This document shows, piece by piece, positions 11,826 through 23,403 of a stretch of DNA of 64,000 nucleotides; the stretch's first letter is position 1; the number at the start of each line of letters is the position of its first letter. The notes beneath the pieces are model-generated. The model was not told the DNA's origin, did no database searches, and worked only from the letters and a program-made list of their open reading frames with translations. Where the stretch lies: contig NC_016478.1 of NCBI RefSeq assembly GCF_000226095.1, forward strand, positions 2,842,001 through 2,906,000. The letters are read 5' to 3'. A program made the translations under genes and the position numbers. The DNA comes from Thermothelomyces thermophilus ATCC 42464. Taxonomy: Eukaryota > Ascomycota > Sordariomycetes > Sordariales > Chaetomiaceae.

Positions 11826-12303
11826 GTTGGCGGATCGGAGGAGCGCGGGGAGCGATCGGCGGCTATGAGAAGTCGTCAGGGGAAAGTTAGGTTGCTGTCA
11901 TGGCACGGATCTTTGGGTCGCCAGACGCGGGAAAATCTCCAGACGCTGTCCGAGTATGACGGAACTGCCAGCGCACACACCCGGCAACGTGGTTTCGCCA
12001 GGCGCCAGATGTGGAGGTGCGTTGGGGAAACGTAAAATCTAGGGTTAGGGGTAAGCTACTCCTGACTACACTACTCGAGAACTTAGCTCGAAGAGCAAGA
12101 GCAATCCACCCGGCTGCGTTCGTCGACCGTTAATCAGTCGCGGATCATCTGACTACTAAATTCATAGGCGCAACTCGCAGCTCCATATCCTCATTGAGCA
12201 AGTCTTCATCCGATTGTACGACAGGTCATCACCGATTACTTGTCACCCTCAAACTAGTCCCCATAGCAAACCAGACCATTCGCCAACAGCTGTAATACCA
12301 ACC
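11826..12303. other. Divergent promoter region get1 / PTAR1-like
   Basis: This 478-bp region separates two divergent starts. It contains one TTAGGG-like unit near 12042 only, so it is not telomeric. I see no gene. Confidence 0.6.
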
Positions 12304-13314
12304 ATGTCGCGGGCCTTGGATGCCGAAACGGCGGCCTCATTACGAATGGGAGATCCACTGGAAGCGTATGACACCATCTCCAGCGCTCTCGTGCCGCCCA
12401 TTGACGGCTTACTCGACATCGAGGTCCTCGGCAAGAGCCACTTCCTCGAAGGGAACCAGCACGTCCTCGTGGACGGTCGAGCACTCGGCATTTCAAAACT
12501 GAGCCTTGTTCAGGCTTTCATGGTTGCGAGGGGGAAGTTGAAAGGCCATCTCGACGGAACTAGTCTGCAGACACCTGATGAGCTGTTCGCAGCGACAGCA
12601 GTCATCTTGATGTTCGACCCGGAGCACCTCACGGCGGCCAACACCAGGAAGCGCCTGCTTCGAGAAGATGTATCCAAGGGCGGGGTTCCACGATCAGCAC
12701 TTGAGACGGAGAAGCGCTTCGTCGATAGCCTCCTGACAAGCAGGCTACACAGGCACACCAAGTCGCCCACCCTGTGGAGCCATCGCCGCTGGCTGCTCGG
12801 CTCGTTTTTGTCGCTCCAAGTGCCTGTGGATGTGCTATCCGACCTGAGAGAAGTTGTGTTCGTCGCCGGGGAAAGGCACCCGAGGAATTACTATGCCTGG
12901 TGCCATGCTCGGTTCCTGATGGGCTTAAAAGGGAGTATTCCTTTTTCAGAAACGCTGGCGGCGGTGCGGGACTGGTGCTTCCAACACCACACCGACATAT
13001 CCGGCTGGTCCTTCCTCCTTCATCTTCTTGAGATCCGGAATAACCTGACTGGTGAAACCGGGCACTCGATCTTCGCAGAGGTTCTCGACTTGGTTATCTC
13101 ACTTCGTCTAGTCAACGAGTCGGTTTGGGTTTTTCTACGGACCCTTGCAGCCTCCCACCTCGTTGACGATGAGCAATACGCACGGTTTCAAGCCGTTCAG
13201 GCCGCTGCTGTTGAAGCCTCCAAGGAATCGGCAGATGGAACAGTGCTGCGTGCTGCTCTGGACTGGTCTGATACATATCGGCGGCACAACGGCATCCGGG
13301 TTGCAGGTGCCTGA
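12304..13314 (+). CDS. Protein prenyltransferase alpha-subunit repeat protein, PTAR1-like, 336 aa
   Basis: This is a single exon. The start at 12304 is the first ATG in the frame (ACCATGTCG); earlier starts would need non-ATG codons. Two PFTA-type repeats are clear: SPTLWSHRRWLLG and RHPRNYYAWCHARFLM. The W-x2-R and N-Y-x-A-W-x2-R motifs are typical of prenyltransferase alpha subunits. The overall pattern resembles PTAR1, the atypical alpha subunit that in animals works with RabGGTB to geranylgeranylate the SNARE Ykt6, and not the FTase/GGTase-I alpha subunit or the Rab GGTase alpha subunit, which have more repeats. By family the function would be lipid modification of a small set of substrates; no catalytic residues are expected in an alpha chain. 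Confidence 0.8.
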   Translation: MSRALDAETAASLRMGDPLEAYDTISSALVPPIDGLLDIEVLGKSHFLEGNQHVLVDGRALGISKLSLVQAFMVARGKLKGHLDGTSLQTPDELFAATAVILMFDPEHLTAANTRKRLLREDVSKGGVPRSALETEKRFVDSLLTSRLHRHTKSPTLWSHRRWLLGSFLSLQVPVDVLSDLREVVFVAGERHPRNYYAWCHARFLMGLKGSIPFSETLAAVRDWCFQHHTDISGWSFLLHLLEIRNNLTGETGHSIFAEVLDLVISLRLVNESVWVFLRTLAASHLVDDEQYARFQAVQAAAVEASKESADGTVLRAALDWSDTYRRHNGIRVAGA

Positions 13315-15709
13315 TGTAATTTTCAGCATGGGCTTCCAAATACCACAGCTCCGTGCCCCCAAGCATCTCCCCCTTACAGTGCAGCCAGCGGCGTAAAACT
13401 GATTCACCAAATACCCGCGCGGCTGTGCCAGGCTGCAGCTGCATTGCAGTCGACCAAAGGGATAATAATGATCACAGAGTACCATCTTAGATAAGCACGC
13501 AGAGAGGCAAAAACTCCATGAGTTTGACGGTCCTGCGTCTGATAATATCGGACAATTGCAACCGCAATATCCAGCCGAGAGAGAGCGCCAACATCGGAAT
13601 GCAGGCAAGAGGACCCAGAGTGGCTGTACCCAGAAGCCGCAGAAAGTCATGTAGGGAAGCGGTCGACGGGGCCCATCCCGTCCGATTATCTCAATCGAGA
13701 ATCTAAATGACAAGGAGCGATTTTCGGATTATCTGGGGCTGCCGACGAAGAGGCATCAACCCGGTTCAGATGAAACAAACGAACAAACGGGTGTACGACT
13801 CAACTTCGATGATCAGGGTCTAGCCAGAGGCACCGATGTCAGTGTTGCAATCGGCATCCGCCTTCGTACTGTCTCTCACGAATCGAGCAGAGACACTTTA
13901 CACAATTCACAGCCACCGTCGTCTTGCCAGTTCTTTTTAGAAGAAATGCTGAGCAACACCAGGCCTACTTGATATGCACATGGCGCCGTGTAACCTGTCA
14001 CCGAGGGCCGAAAGTGATTGGGCGAACATCTTTTGGTCCAATGTTCGCTCCTTGGCACTGCAACGACAAGGGGCAGGGGGGCTTCGGTGGGTTGCATCTC
14101 TGTCCGGGGCTGGCCACGGTTCCTTCCACTCCACAGCTGCCAAACACCCAAGCTTGCATCCTGAAGACGACCGAATTCCCCGTAGCAGTAGTGTAGTATG
14201 CACAGTCATGGTTCCTTCTTCCACTGGAGACGATCCTTCTCCCGGCTGACCGAACATCAAATACGGAGTACGGAAATGTTGCTCCAGATAACTGTTAGTT
14301 CCTGGGCGTTCGCGCTTGACAGAGCCCCCGACAAACCCCGGAGACCACGCAGATTGAATGACCGCCGAACCCCCACCGTCGGACGTGTTAAAACCAATCC
14401 TCCAATCACGGCGCACCTACAAGATTAAACATCAGCAAGGGCATGTCTGCATCGGGAAGACTAAAGCCAACTTGGCTGGCCCAGACCCCAGGATGTCGCT
14501 CAACCTGTTCGCGGCTCTCTCCTGCTTCCAAATTCGAAGGTCATTATCTGATAGGTAACGGCTGTTGTCTCGAAGTTAGCGCCAATTGCCGTCTGCAATT
14601 AGAGTTAGGAGATGGCACGCACTCGTTTTTTTTGGAGGGAATATTTCGCTTCTCTCCACACTCCCCCGGACTCGCCATCTAAAGTCACTAGCCCCCTAAG
14701 GGGGTTTTTTGTCGGCAATTGACAAAGTGCGGTCATCATCAGCGAGAGGACACGACTCGCCGTCGTCCGGCGTCTCGCCAATGCTAGGTCGTGTCTCATT
14801 CAGGAAGGGATTTTAACTATTGGCGGGTCAGTTACATGGTAGCCTGCTACCTTCTGATATTACCCGTAGTGTACGGAGTGGCACTGGCCATACGCCATGT
14901 ACCGCTCCATCAACCGGCCACACCCCGGACACTTTTGCGAAGGGCCGCACCCCCCGGACTCAGGCCCATGGTTCGCCAGCGCCTCTTCTCCACCCGTTCA
15001 TCAGATCCGCACCCAAACCGCCACCTTCTGCTTCCTCAACTCCGTATCCCTTCTCCTCCGCCACCTCAACCTCCTCTCCTCACATTCGCCTCCCTCTCTC
15101 CACCGCCCGACTCGTCTGGGCCGTTCATGGTGTGTCAGTCGTCGAGGGGTTTCCTTTTCAAAATACCTGCATCGAGCCTATCGTTGATTGTTCCGGTTTG
15201 CATTCGCGATTCATGAGTCGGCCCCCCTGAATATCTGAATCCTACATAATCCGTATTTCGTCTCGTCCGATATCTCTCGTCTCGATTTCGTCCAGCCGCC
15301 CGTCTTTGATTATACTATTCGGCAAAGTCTCTTCTTGTACATCTAGGCATTCCACCATCGCATTCTCTCTCTTTATTTCGTCTTGCCGATAGAACCTCTG
15401 CTCCGGCTGCAGCTGTCTGGGCAGGATACAAATGCCGCCCTCTTAATCGCTAATCGCCTTACTACCTTTCGGTGCCAGAGTCTGGGACTCGCGGCGGGGC
15501 CATTGGCAGCTCCAAGCTTCCCCAAGGCCTAACAGCTCGACGCCCCTGTTGCTCACATGCTCTGAGCACGCTGGCCGTCTACGAGTACTCCTGAACTGAC
15601 CGTCACCCTTCGAGTACCCCGAGGCCCGTTGTCGACCGTGTCCCCCCTCCCCAAACACCCTGCGCCAACTCTGGTGTGGGACCGGTGAAGCGTGAAGTGG
15701 TAGTCCAAC
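13315..15709. other. Long intergenic region, 2.4 kb
   Basis: I see no supported gene. It contains a GC hairpin followed by six T at 14692-14710 and copies of TACGGAGTAC at 14262-14271 and a shorter version at 14872. It becomes pyrimidine-rich (CT-rich, with TCGTC repeats) from about 15000 to 15420, as expected of a promoter or leader for the protease gene. Confidence 0.55.
14692..14710 (+). terminator. Hairpin followed by T6, terminator-like
   Basis: Five C, a TAA loop and five G are followed directly by six T. In a fungus this could stop RNA polymerase III, but I see no A-box/B-box or snRNA-like gene just upstream, so its role is unknown. Confidence 0.3.
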
Positions 15710-17398
15710 ATGTCGAGAGTAGCAGCTCTGCTTCTGCAGTTGACGCTATGGGCTGCTACCGCGCGAGCCTTCTTCCCCTTCGTCCCCGTAGGTCACTGCG
15801 CTCCAGATGACGACTGCGCACATCTAGGACTGGGCGCAAGGAGGAACGATGACAGCCAAGGCCCGCCGTCCGGCGGCGTGACCGTCGAGCTTTACCATAG
15901 GCCCACAGGTGTACGTCTTATTTGGTGTATCTCCCGCGACGTCCGCTGACAATTTCGACAGCCCCATGATGCGCCCAAGTTCGACCCAATAGCGGAAGCC
16001 CTAGGCAGGGTAACTCGCAAATTTGGGAGACCGTCCCTGTTTCCCGTACCTAGGTCCAACGAAAAGAGGAAGAACAACTACTCGGTGTCGAAGCCGGCCG
16101 ATCCGAAGACGCCCAACAGCGCGGGCATATATCAGTACGGCCCAGACTACTCGTACTTTATCAAGGTCCTCGTGGGCTCCGCCCAGCAACCAATTTTCAT
16201 GCTGCTCGACACGGGTGCTGCAAACACGTGGCTCATGGGCTCCGACTGCACGTCGGCTGCTTGCCAGCTACACGACACCTTCGATCCCAGCACCTCCAAG
16301 ACATGGAAGGGAGGAAAGAACGGATTCGAGATTTTTTACGGGACGGGAGACGTCAGGGGCACCGTGGGCCAGGACACATTCGTCTTTGCGGGAATCACGC
16401 ATGATCTCAGCTTTGGCCTGGCGAATCACACTTCGGATGATTTCAAGCACTTCGCCTTCGACGGCATTCTCGGTCTCGGCATGAGCAAGTCCGTGACGGG
16501 GACCTTCCTGCAGACGCTGAGGGAGCAAAAGGTGCTGGACTCGCTCGTCGTCAGCATGTCGCTGAACCGAGACTCGGATGGGTCGAACGACGGCCAGGTC
16601 ACCTTTGGCGGGATCGATGAGAGCCAGTTCACGGGCGAGCTCACGTACCACAGCATCCCCCCCGAGCACGAGAAGAAGGGCGAATGGGCCATCACCATGG
16701 ACGGCGCGAGCCTCAACGGCAAACCGGCCGGCATCGCGAACAAACTGGCCTACATCGACACGGGCACGTCCTTCATCTTTGCTCCTTCGGCCGACCTGGA
16801 CGCGCTCTTCAAGGCCATCCCGGGGGTCACCACGTCCCAGGACGGGCCCTACACCGAGTACTGGGTCCCCTGCGACACGACAGTGCCGGTCACCCTGACC
16901 TTCTCGGGCGTGGACTACAACGTCTCGGCCCGGGACTGGGTCGTGCCGGGAGGCGGCGAGGACGGCAAGTGCCTCAGCAACCTCTACGGCTTCGAGATCA
17001 GCGCGGGCACCTGGCTGGTCGGCGACACCTTCCTCAAGAACGTCTACAGCGTCTTCGACGCCGACGAGATGCGCATCGGGTTCGCCGCCAAACCCGCCCC
17101 GCCGCCCAGGCCGACCTCGTCGTCCACCTCGGCCTCCGCCAGCGCGTCCGTTACGCTCTCGCCGGGGGCCGCCGAGACAACAAGCCCGGCGGCCGGAGAA
17201 GACGGCGAGTCGGCGCTCCCCTTCATGCCCGGTTCGTCCAGCGGCCGGGAGGGCTCGCCGGAGAGCTCCCAGACGACGGGGTCGTCGGTCCCCGCGTCGT
17301 CGTCCAAGGCTACTCAAGTCAACTCGGGAAGCCGGCCGTCGAGCGGGTTTTACCTGCCTGCGCTGTGCCTTGCTGCCTTGCTTGCCGTGGCCGGGTGA
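15710..17398 (+). CDS. Secreted pepsin-like (A1) aspartic protease with probable GPI anchor, 545 aa
   Basis: Exons are 15710-15910 and 15962-17398, separated by a 51-nt intron (GTACGT donor, CTGAC branch, ACAG acceptor, phase 0). A signal peptide is evident (MSRVAALLLQLTLWAATARA), followed by a propeptide of about 90 residues. The two catalytic aspartates lie in LLDTGAANTW (Asp about 150) and YIDTGTSFIF (Asp about 333). The catalytic domain ends near FDADEMRIGFAAKP. Then comes a Ser/Thr/Pro-rich linker of about 100 residues and a hydrophobic C-terminus (FYLPALCLAALLAVAG), which is the yapsin-like layout for GPI anchoring at the plasma membrane or wall. Paired Cys near the first lobe (GSDC, SAAC) fit an A1 disulfide. 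The 3' flank starts with a TG microsatellite. Confidence 0.9.
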
Positions 17399-17399
17399 G

Positions 17400-17433
<34 letters not shown>

Positions 17434-18469
17434 CGGGGCGGTCATCCACTACATCTCAGTCGGGAAGTCGGTGTGGTGTTTTTTTTTTTTGGGGGGGGGG
17501 GGGGGGGGAAGGATTGGCTACCTGGCCTATCCTCCTCCGTTCTATTTCAGACCGATTGAAAGAGGGACTAAATGAGTTGAAATTGTTTTAAAAAGCAATG
17601 TGGAGAGCCTAGCATGAGACTAACCATGCCTTTGGCGAGCCACCAGGAGCTTTTCTTGTTTTGGTTATATTATACTACGCATGTGGTATAGTCTCTGTAT
17701 TCTGCTCTGCGCCTGGTGAGGAAGAGAGTGAGCGGCCGGGTCGGCTACATTGAAACCCAGGAGAAAGACGTGGACAGATGCAGAGTCAGAGGGGGGAAGG
17801 TTTTGACGGTGTGAGAGGAGAGCGCAGAGACTTCGAATACGGAAAGTCGCTCGCTCGAGGTTCAAAAGACTTGGGGATTTATTATTTGTAGTTTGAGTTA
17901 TAATGCGATTCTACGGAATACCAAAATTCAAGGTTTCTCTTCGCATCCTTTTTGGACATTCTATCGTGATCCGTGGAGTCTTTGATATCAACACCGCGAG
18001 TATGATGCGGAAATCAGGTGGTTGGAGCAGCAGGTGAGCGCAATGTATGCACCTACGAGCACTCCAGACGACCGCCTTTGAAGTCTACTCGGGCGCAATT
18101 GCGTGGTTGCCCGTTTCAGCCGCTGCTTCCCGCCCAAATGAGGCTGCACGACCCCTGAATCGGGAATGCACCGCTCGACAGGGTTTTCTGATTGGCAGCC
18201 TGGCACTGGAACGGGGCGCCCTGAAAGCTGACGGACTACCTGCCTTACCTAAATCGCCACCTACTTTTCTTGAGGTACAGTACATTACACTGTTACCAAT
18301 ACAGCCAACTTCTCCCTCCACTGCCACGCAAAGATCGAGACCTCTCCGGACGAACAGCTCCCGCTCGTGGTCAAGCTCCCGCCTGCAGCGAGTTTCTGGC
18401 CTTTGAATTGAGGCAGAGGAACTTTGCGACTGGCCTGCGACTCGCGCAAAATGCCCTGAGCGCAGCAGG
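17399..18469. other. Intergenic, protease 3' flank and transporter promoter
   Basis: This holds a (TG)n microsatellite at 17405-17433 and adjoining T12 and G18 homopolymers at 17479-17508. I see no gene. Confidence 0.6.
17405..17508. repeat. (TG)n microsatellite and T/G homopolymers
   Basis: About 14 TG units are followed 45 bases later by about 12 T and then 18 G, directly 3' of the protease stop. Confidence 0.9.
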
Positions 18470-20665
18470 ATGGCCAGGGCCACATCGCATGGCGCTGCAG
18501 CAGCTGCCGGACCCGACTCGTCCAGCAACCATTTCGTGTCCTCCGCGGGCGGGCGCCGCCACAGCAACAATAGCAACAGCAATAACAACAGCGGCGACGA
18601 TGAAGAGGCGACCAACCCGCTTCTGCCCGGCGGCGGCGGCGGCGGCGAGCACACGGGCGACAACGGAGACGACGCCGACGACGGCCTTATAGTTCACCCG
18701 GGCTCCCCCCACGATGAGGACGACACGAATAACCACGACAACCAGAACCACCACCACCACCACAACAACAACAACAACCGCAGTTCTCGGGCCCCTCGAA
18801 CTCCCAACCGCGTCCGCTTCGACCTGCGCCCGACCATCGTCGACGACGGCCCCGGCCGCAACCATGCCGACCATGACGATGACAACAACACCGACACCCG
18901 CTACAACCCCCGGGAGAGCTTCGACATGGACGACGACGAGGCTGACGACGCCCTCACCGGCGACCAGGGCACCCACCACCAACAACGGGTGCCCCTCCTG
19001 ACGGGCATCGAGGCGCCCTCGGTCACGGTTGCCGAGACGCTCTCGACCGAGTCGGACGCCGAGTCGTGGGCGGCGGCGGAGCGGGCGCGGCCCAAGTCGT
19101 CGCTGCCCGCGGCCTTCATGAACATGGCCAACAGCATCATCGGCGCCGGCATCATCGGGCAGCCGTACGCCTTCAGGCAGGCCGGCCTGCTCTCGGGCGT
19201 CGTGCTGCTGCTGGTGCTCACGGCCGCGGTCGACTGGACCATCCGCCTCATCGTCGTCAACTCGAAGCTCAGCGGCGCCGGCAGCTTCCAGGGCACCGTC
19301 GAGCGCTGCTTCGGCCGCACCGGCCTCGTCGCCGTCAGCCTCGCCCAGTGGGCCTTCGCCTTCGGCGGCATGGTCGCCTTCGGCGTCATCGTCGGCGACT
19401 CCATCCCCAGCGTCCTGCGCGCCATCTGGCCCGGCCTGCGCGACATGCCCGTCCTCGGCCTGCTCGCCGACCGGAGGGCCGTCATCATCGTCTTCACCAT
19501 GGCCGTGAGCTATCCGTTGGCCTTGTACCGCGACATTGCAAAGGTATTTATTTTTTTTCCCGTCCGTCCCTCCCTCCCTCCTCTTCCTCCTCCTCCTCCT
19601 CCTCCTCCTCCTCCTCCTGCTGCTGCTGCTCTGCGCGGCCGTCGCCATGACCCGAGAAATACGAGGCTAATGACTGGAGCGGGGGAACGGGTTGATTAGC
19701 TGGCCAAGGCGAGCACCCTCGCGCTGGTGAGCATGGCCGTGATTGTGATCACCGTAGTGGTGCAGGGCGCCATGGCGCCGGCCGAGGCGAGGGGGTCGCT
19801 GAAGGACTGGCGGCTGCTGGTCATCAACGACGGCATCTTCCAGGCGATCGGGGTGATATCATTCGGTATGTTTTGTTGTTATTTTGCCTCTCTCAGTTCT
19901 TCTTCTCTGTCGGCCTTTTTTTTTTCCCTGACTAAAGGACCACGCCACCAACGAATCCAGCCTTCGTCTGCCACCACAACTCCCTCCTGATCTACGGCTC
20001 CCTCGAGAAACCCACGATCGACCGCTTCGCCAAAGTCACCCACATCTCCACCGGCGTCTCCATGGTCGCCTGCCTGCTCATGGCCCTGTCCGGTTTCCTC
20101 ACCTTCGGCGACAGGACGCAGGGCAACGTGCTCAACAACTTCCCCCCCGACAACACCATGGTCAACATTGCCCGCCTCTGCTTCGGCCTCAACATGCTCA
20201 CCACCCTGCCGCTCGAGGCCTTTGTCTGCCGCGAGGTCATGCTCAACTACTACTTCCCGGGGGAGCCCTTCAACATGAACCTGCACCTCATCTTCACCTC
20301 GAGCCTGGTCTTCAGCGCCATGGTCTTGAGCCTGCTGACCTGCGACTTGGGCTCCGTCTTTGACCTCGTCGGCGGCACCAGCGCCGCCGCCATGGCCTAC
20401 ATCCTGCCGCCGTTATGCTACATCAAGCTCACCACGCGTTCCTGGAGGACTTATGTGGCCTGGGCGGTGGCCGCGTTTGGCTGCGTCGTCATGGTCATGA
20501 GCATGCTACAGGCGATAGCCAAGATGATCAGAGGTAGGCCGCTAACCTGCTCCCTCCAAGAACTTGAATTTATTTTTCATTTTATTCAAGTCTCGTCGTG
20601 CTGGGCAGTCGGCTAACCTCACTGTTGTTGTTACAGGAGAGGGAGATACTAGACAGTGCTACTGA
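18470..20665 (+). CDS. AAAP-family amino acid transporter, AVT2/SLC38-like, 613 aa
   Basis: Exons are 18470-19543, 19700-19865, 19961-20533 and 20637-20665; phases agree and the last exon adds only nine codons. The first 220 residues are a hydrophilic Asn/His/Asp-rich tail, presumably cytosolic or facing the cytoplasm. The membrane domain begins at SLPAAFMNMANSIIGAGIIG, the hallmark of AVT2/SLC38-type carriers. It continues through TM segments including VVLLLVLTAAVDWTIRLIVV, AVIIVFTMAVSYPLALYRDI, the conserved SFAFVCHHNSLLIYGSLE and AFGCVVMVMSMLQAIAKMI, about 10-11 in total. Family members export or import neutral amino acids across the vacuolar membrane. The substrate cannot be read from sequence. 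Confidence 0.9.
19544..19699 (+). other. Transporter intron 1 with (CTC)n(CTG)n tract
   Basis: This 156-nt phase-0 intron carries a triplet repeat at about 19582-19630. The donor is GTATTT, the branch CTAAT and the acceptor TTAG. Confidence 0.7.
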
Positions 20666-22125
20666 CGCCCATAGGCTACTAATAATAATATATGTATCAG
20701 TACGGAGTGGCTCTGTATATTCCTTTTTGTATAGAATAGACGGCCGGAAGAGCGGTTTGGAGCCAAGGTGCCGGCATGGTTTAGCCACGGAGCGTTGGCA
20801 GCTTCAACCACGCAACTGTATACACTTTTCATGCAATCTCGGCAGCATGGCGTTCTGGGTACCGGGCACGAGACCTCGCATCTCCGATTCCCCCAACCCA
20901 GTCACACAGCACCTGATCTTTGTGGCCACCAAACAGAAACCCACCATGCCGCCCCAGCGCCCAAACAGCGTGGTCACCTGGCTTCCCTGACCAAGTCTTA
21001 TCGCTCGAGTTGCGCCGCGGAACAAGCTCGAGATCCGGTCAGGCATTGGTGGCTTAGGCAAACAAACCAAGAAGTGTTGTTTACAAAAAGGGCCCTTCCC
21101 TTGGCGTGGGGATACCCGCTTCGTTGTTCCCCCCCGACCAACCCCCCCCCTTCTTCCTTTCGCACCCCCGCATCCGCATCCGAACCCACATAATCCGTCG
21201 CCTGATGATCCCCGTCTGCCACGCGTACACCGTCCAGGAGCGCGCGTCTTTATGCTCTCCTCACACAGCGCGGGGCGGGGATGGGGAAAGTGATTGGCTG
21301 ATTTGTGTGTCCTCCCCCCCAGGGCCCCACGACTGGCCGTTCCTTGATTCGACTCCGCCTGTGGCTTTTAACGCAGTTAACGCAGGAGATAACCTTGCCT
21401 CGACGCGGCCTCGTATGTACTAAGTAGAGGTGTTTTATTCCGGGCATGAGAGCCCCACACAACACTCGACAGTTTCTATCGTTGGGAGGAGGAACAGGCA
21501 ACAGGCATAGGAGAGTTCAAGAGGAGTTGCCAGATATAGCGGGTGGCTTAGGGTGAGAAGTAAAGGGGGGGGAGAAGGAAGGGGTTTGGCAGGGTGGTTC
21601 GATCCGCCAAAGATAAAACAACGTGGTCCGCGTGACAAGGGGGACTTGGGGCAGTAATGAAGGACATTTGTTGAGCCTGCTTTGAGTCGAGACTGGTTTT
21701 GGTTCGATTTTCGTGTGGGTGTGGCGGTTCTGCCCTGCGGATGGTTCGTCGGATGGGGGGTCCTTTCCCCGTATCCACCCGCCTTCTTCTACCGATTGAA
21801 GCATAACGGGTTAGGTTGCAGGACCAGAAATGGTTAGCAGGAGCAAAGAGGAGAGAGAGAGTATGCATGTGTGGGCTATAACGAGGTAAAAGCGTCGAGA
21901 GGAGGAGGAGGTGGCGGCGGCGGTGGTGGTAGTAGTGGTAGTTGGTGATTTAAGACCCCGCTTCTCACCCACATTCGCTCTTGCTCGTGTTGAATCCCCC
22001 CGTCCCTGCTCACTTTTCTCGCCTACAGTAACAATACGAAATCACAAAGAACCGAAGGCAAGGACGCCCTCCTCGAGATCTGGCTTCCTGCCATCCCACT
22101 AACATCGCCACCAAGACAAGCCAAC
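20666..22125. other. Intergenic upstream of the zinc-ribbon microprotein
   Basis: I see no supported gene. A TACGGAGT copy lies at 20701. The last 250 bases are GGT-repeat and pyrimidine-rich, with a CTACAG at about 22023-22028 that could be the acceptor of a 5' UTR intron. Confidence 0.5.
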
Positions 22126-22390
22126 ATGCACGGATCCAACTGTCCCAAGTGCGGAGCCGCCTCTGACGGCGCTTCCAAGTCGTGCGATTCCTGCGGCGCC
22201 GTAAGTCCTCCTGACTCCTTTTTCCCTTTTTTTTTCTGTTATCATTCGACTCCAGACGCCTTCTCTACGGTAGCTGATCAAGCACCGTCACGTACGTTGC
22301 ATTGATACACATGCATACATACATCTTGGGGGTCGTACACATTGTGATAACTTACCATGGGTTTATTATCCACAGACTTGCCCCAACTAA
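22126..22390 (+). CDS. Zinc-ribbon-like Cys-rich microprotein, 29 aa, two exons
   Basis: Exon 1 (22126-22200) encodes 25 residues and exon 2 (22376-22390) four more plus stop. The start is in a good context (CCAACATGC), the donor is GTAAGT and the acceptor CCACAG, phase 0. The product begins MHGSNCPKCGAASDG and continues to CDSCGATCPN. Cysteines at 6, 9, 20, 23 and 27 form CxxC-x10-CxxC plus one extra Cys. The CPKCGA...CDSCGA spacing is that of a small zinc ribbon, here standing alone without any attached domain. A metallothionein-like metal-binding peptide is the alternative. The role is unknown. The small size explains why it escapes ORF-length cut-offs. Confidence 0.65.
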
Positions 22391-23403
22391 AGTACATACC
22401 GGCCGATAACACTCCCCGGCGCCCCTTACCCCGTCTCTAGCGATCGACTTACAGCCGCAATGTGTCTAGAATCATAGCTGGCTGAATTTACAATGGGGGA
22501 GCGGGCATGGCTTAGCAGACCTCGATCTTGGGAAGCAAGCCGGAAAAATTCGGGTCGCATATTATATATATATATATAAAAGGAGGGGGGGGGGGGGCTT
22601 AAATGGCTGAATAAAGGCGATTATGAGTTCGTATTTCGTTCTGTACCGTCTGAAGCAAGGCATCCGTGACACCGTTCTCCAGCAACCTTCAGTTTGCCAG
22701 GGCGGGAACCCCACGCTACCGCTCGCACCTTACGGTATCTTGGCAGAGCGAGCCAGTCGGACACTGTGATGGTGTCCAGCAAAGTATGAAAATTGAAGAT
22801 TAATCTTGCCCGTCAGCCAGAAAGCCAAACAGAGCCAAAACTCAACCACGAGAGAAGCACAAGGCACGAGGGCCAGGTCCAGCAGAAGATGACAAATAAA
22901 TGGATAGCTAGCTAGAGTGAAAAACGAGAATCGGAAACCGCAGTACCGTCAAGTAATCTGAGACAAGAGAACAAAACATAAGATAGAAAGGGAAGAGGAC
23001 GTGTGGATTATAGCATGCCACCCCACCAGCTGTTGTGTCGCCAAACCTTCCCCAACCCAGCCGAGACTGGGGTTTGCATGGGCAGTCATCCCAGATTAAT
23101 CCACGATGCTCATGACTGCGTCCGCTCGTTCCCCGGCTCGTGACTGCCAAAATCGATTCTCATTTCCCGTCATTCGCCATGAATGTCCGCTTGCGATCCT
23201 CTGGGGCACGCGGATCCTTCCCGTTCGACGATATTATGGCCGGCTGAGATAAAAGTGAGGGATCCTGGTATCTCCCGTTCTAGAGGTGAAGAAACCCTTT
23301 GTGAGAAGGGGGGAGGGGGCCGTCCTGTGTTGTAAAGAAGTTCGAAGTCGGGCAACAGCTGGTTGACAAAACAGGAAGACTGCCATTCCGATTCGGTCAA
23401 CGC
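22391..23403. other. Convergent intergenic region
   Basis: This lies between the microprotein 3' end and the rho1 3' end. A (TA)n run with poly-G lies at about 22562-22597. I see no gene. Confidence 0.55.

Noticed and set aside
12042-12055. TTAGGG-like unit
   Set aside because: A single imperfect unit inside a promoter; not a telomere tract.
16268-17449. 393-codon antisense ORF over the aspartic protease
   Set aside because: Arises from GC-rich third positions of the protease; low-complexity Arg/Gly composition.
18371-19648. 425-codon antisense ORF over the transporter
   Set aside because: Antisense of Asn/His/Asp-rich coding and GC-rich membrane segments; Val/Gly/Asp runs are typical shadow composition.
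21590-21620. GGTTCGATCC in a possible tRNA T-arm
   Set aside because: The surrounding TTTGGC...GCCAAA arms form a simple hairpin; no D-arm, anticodon arm or acceptor stem.
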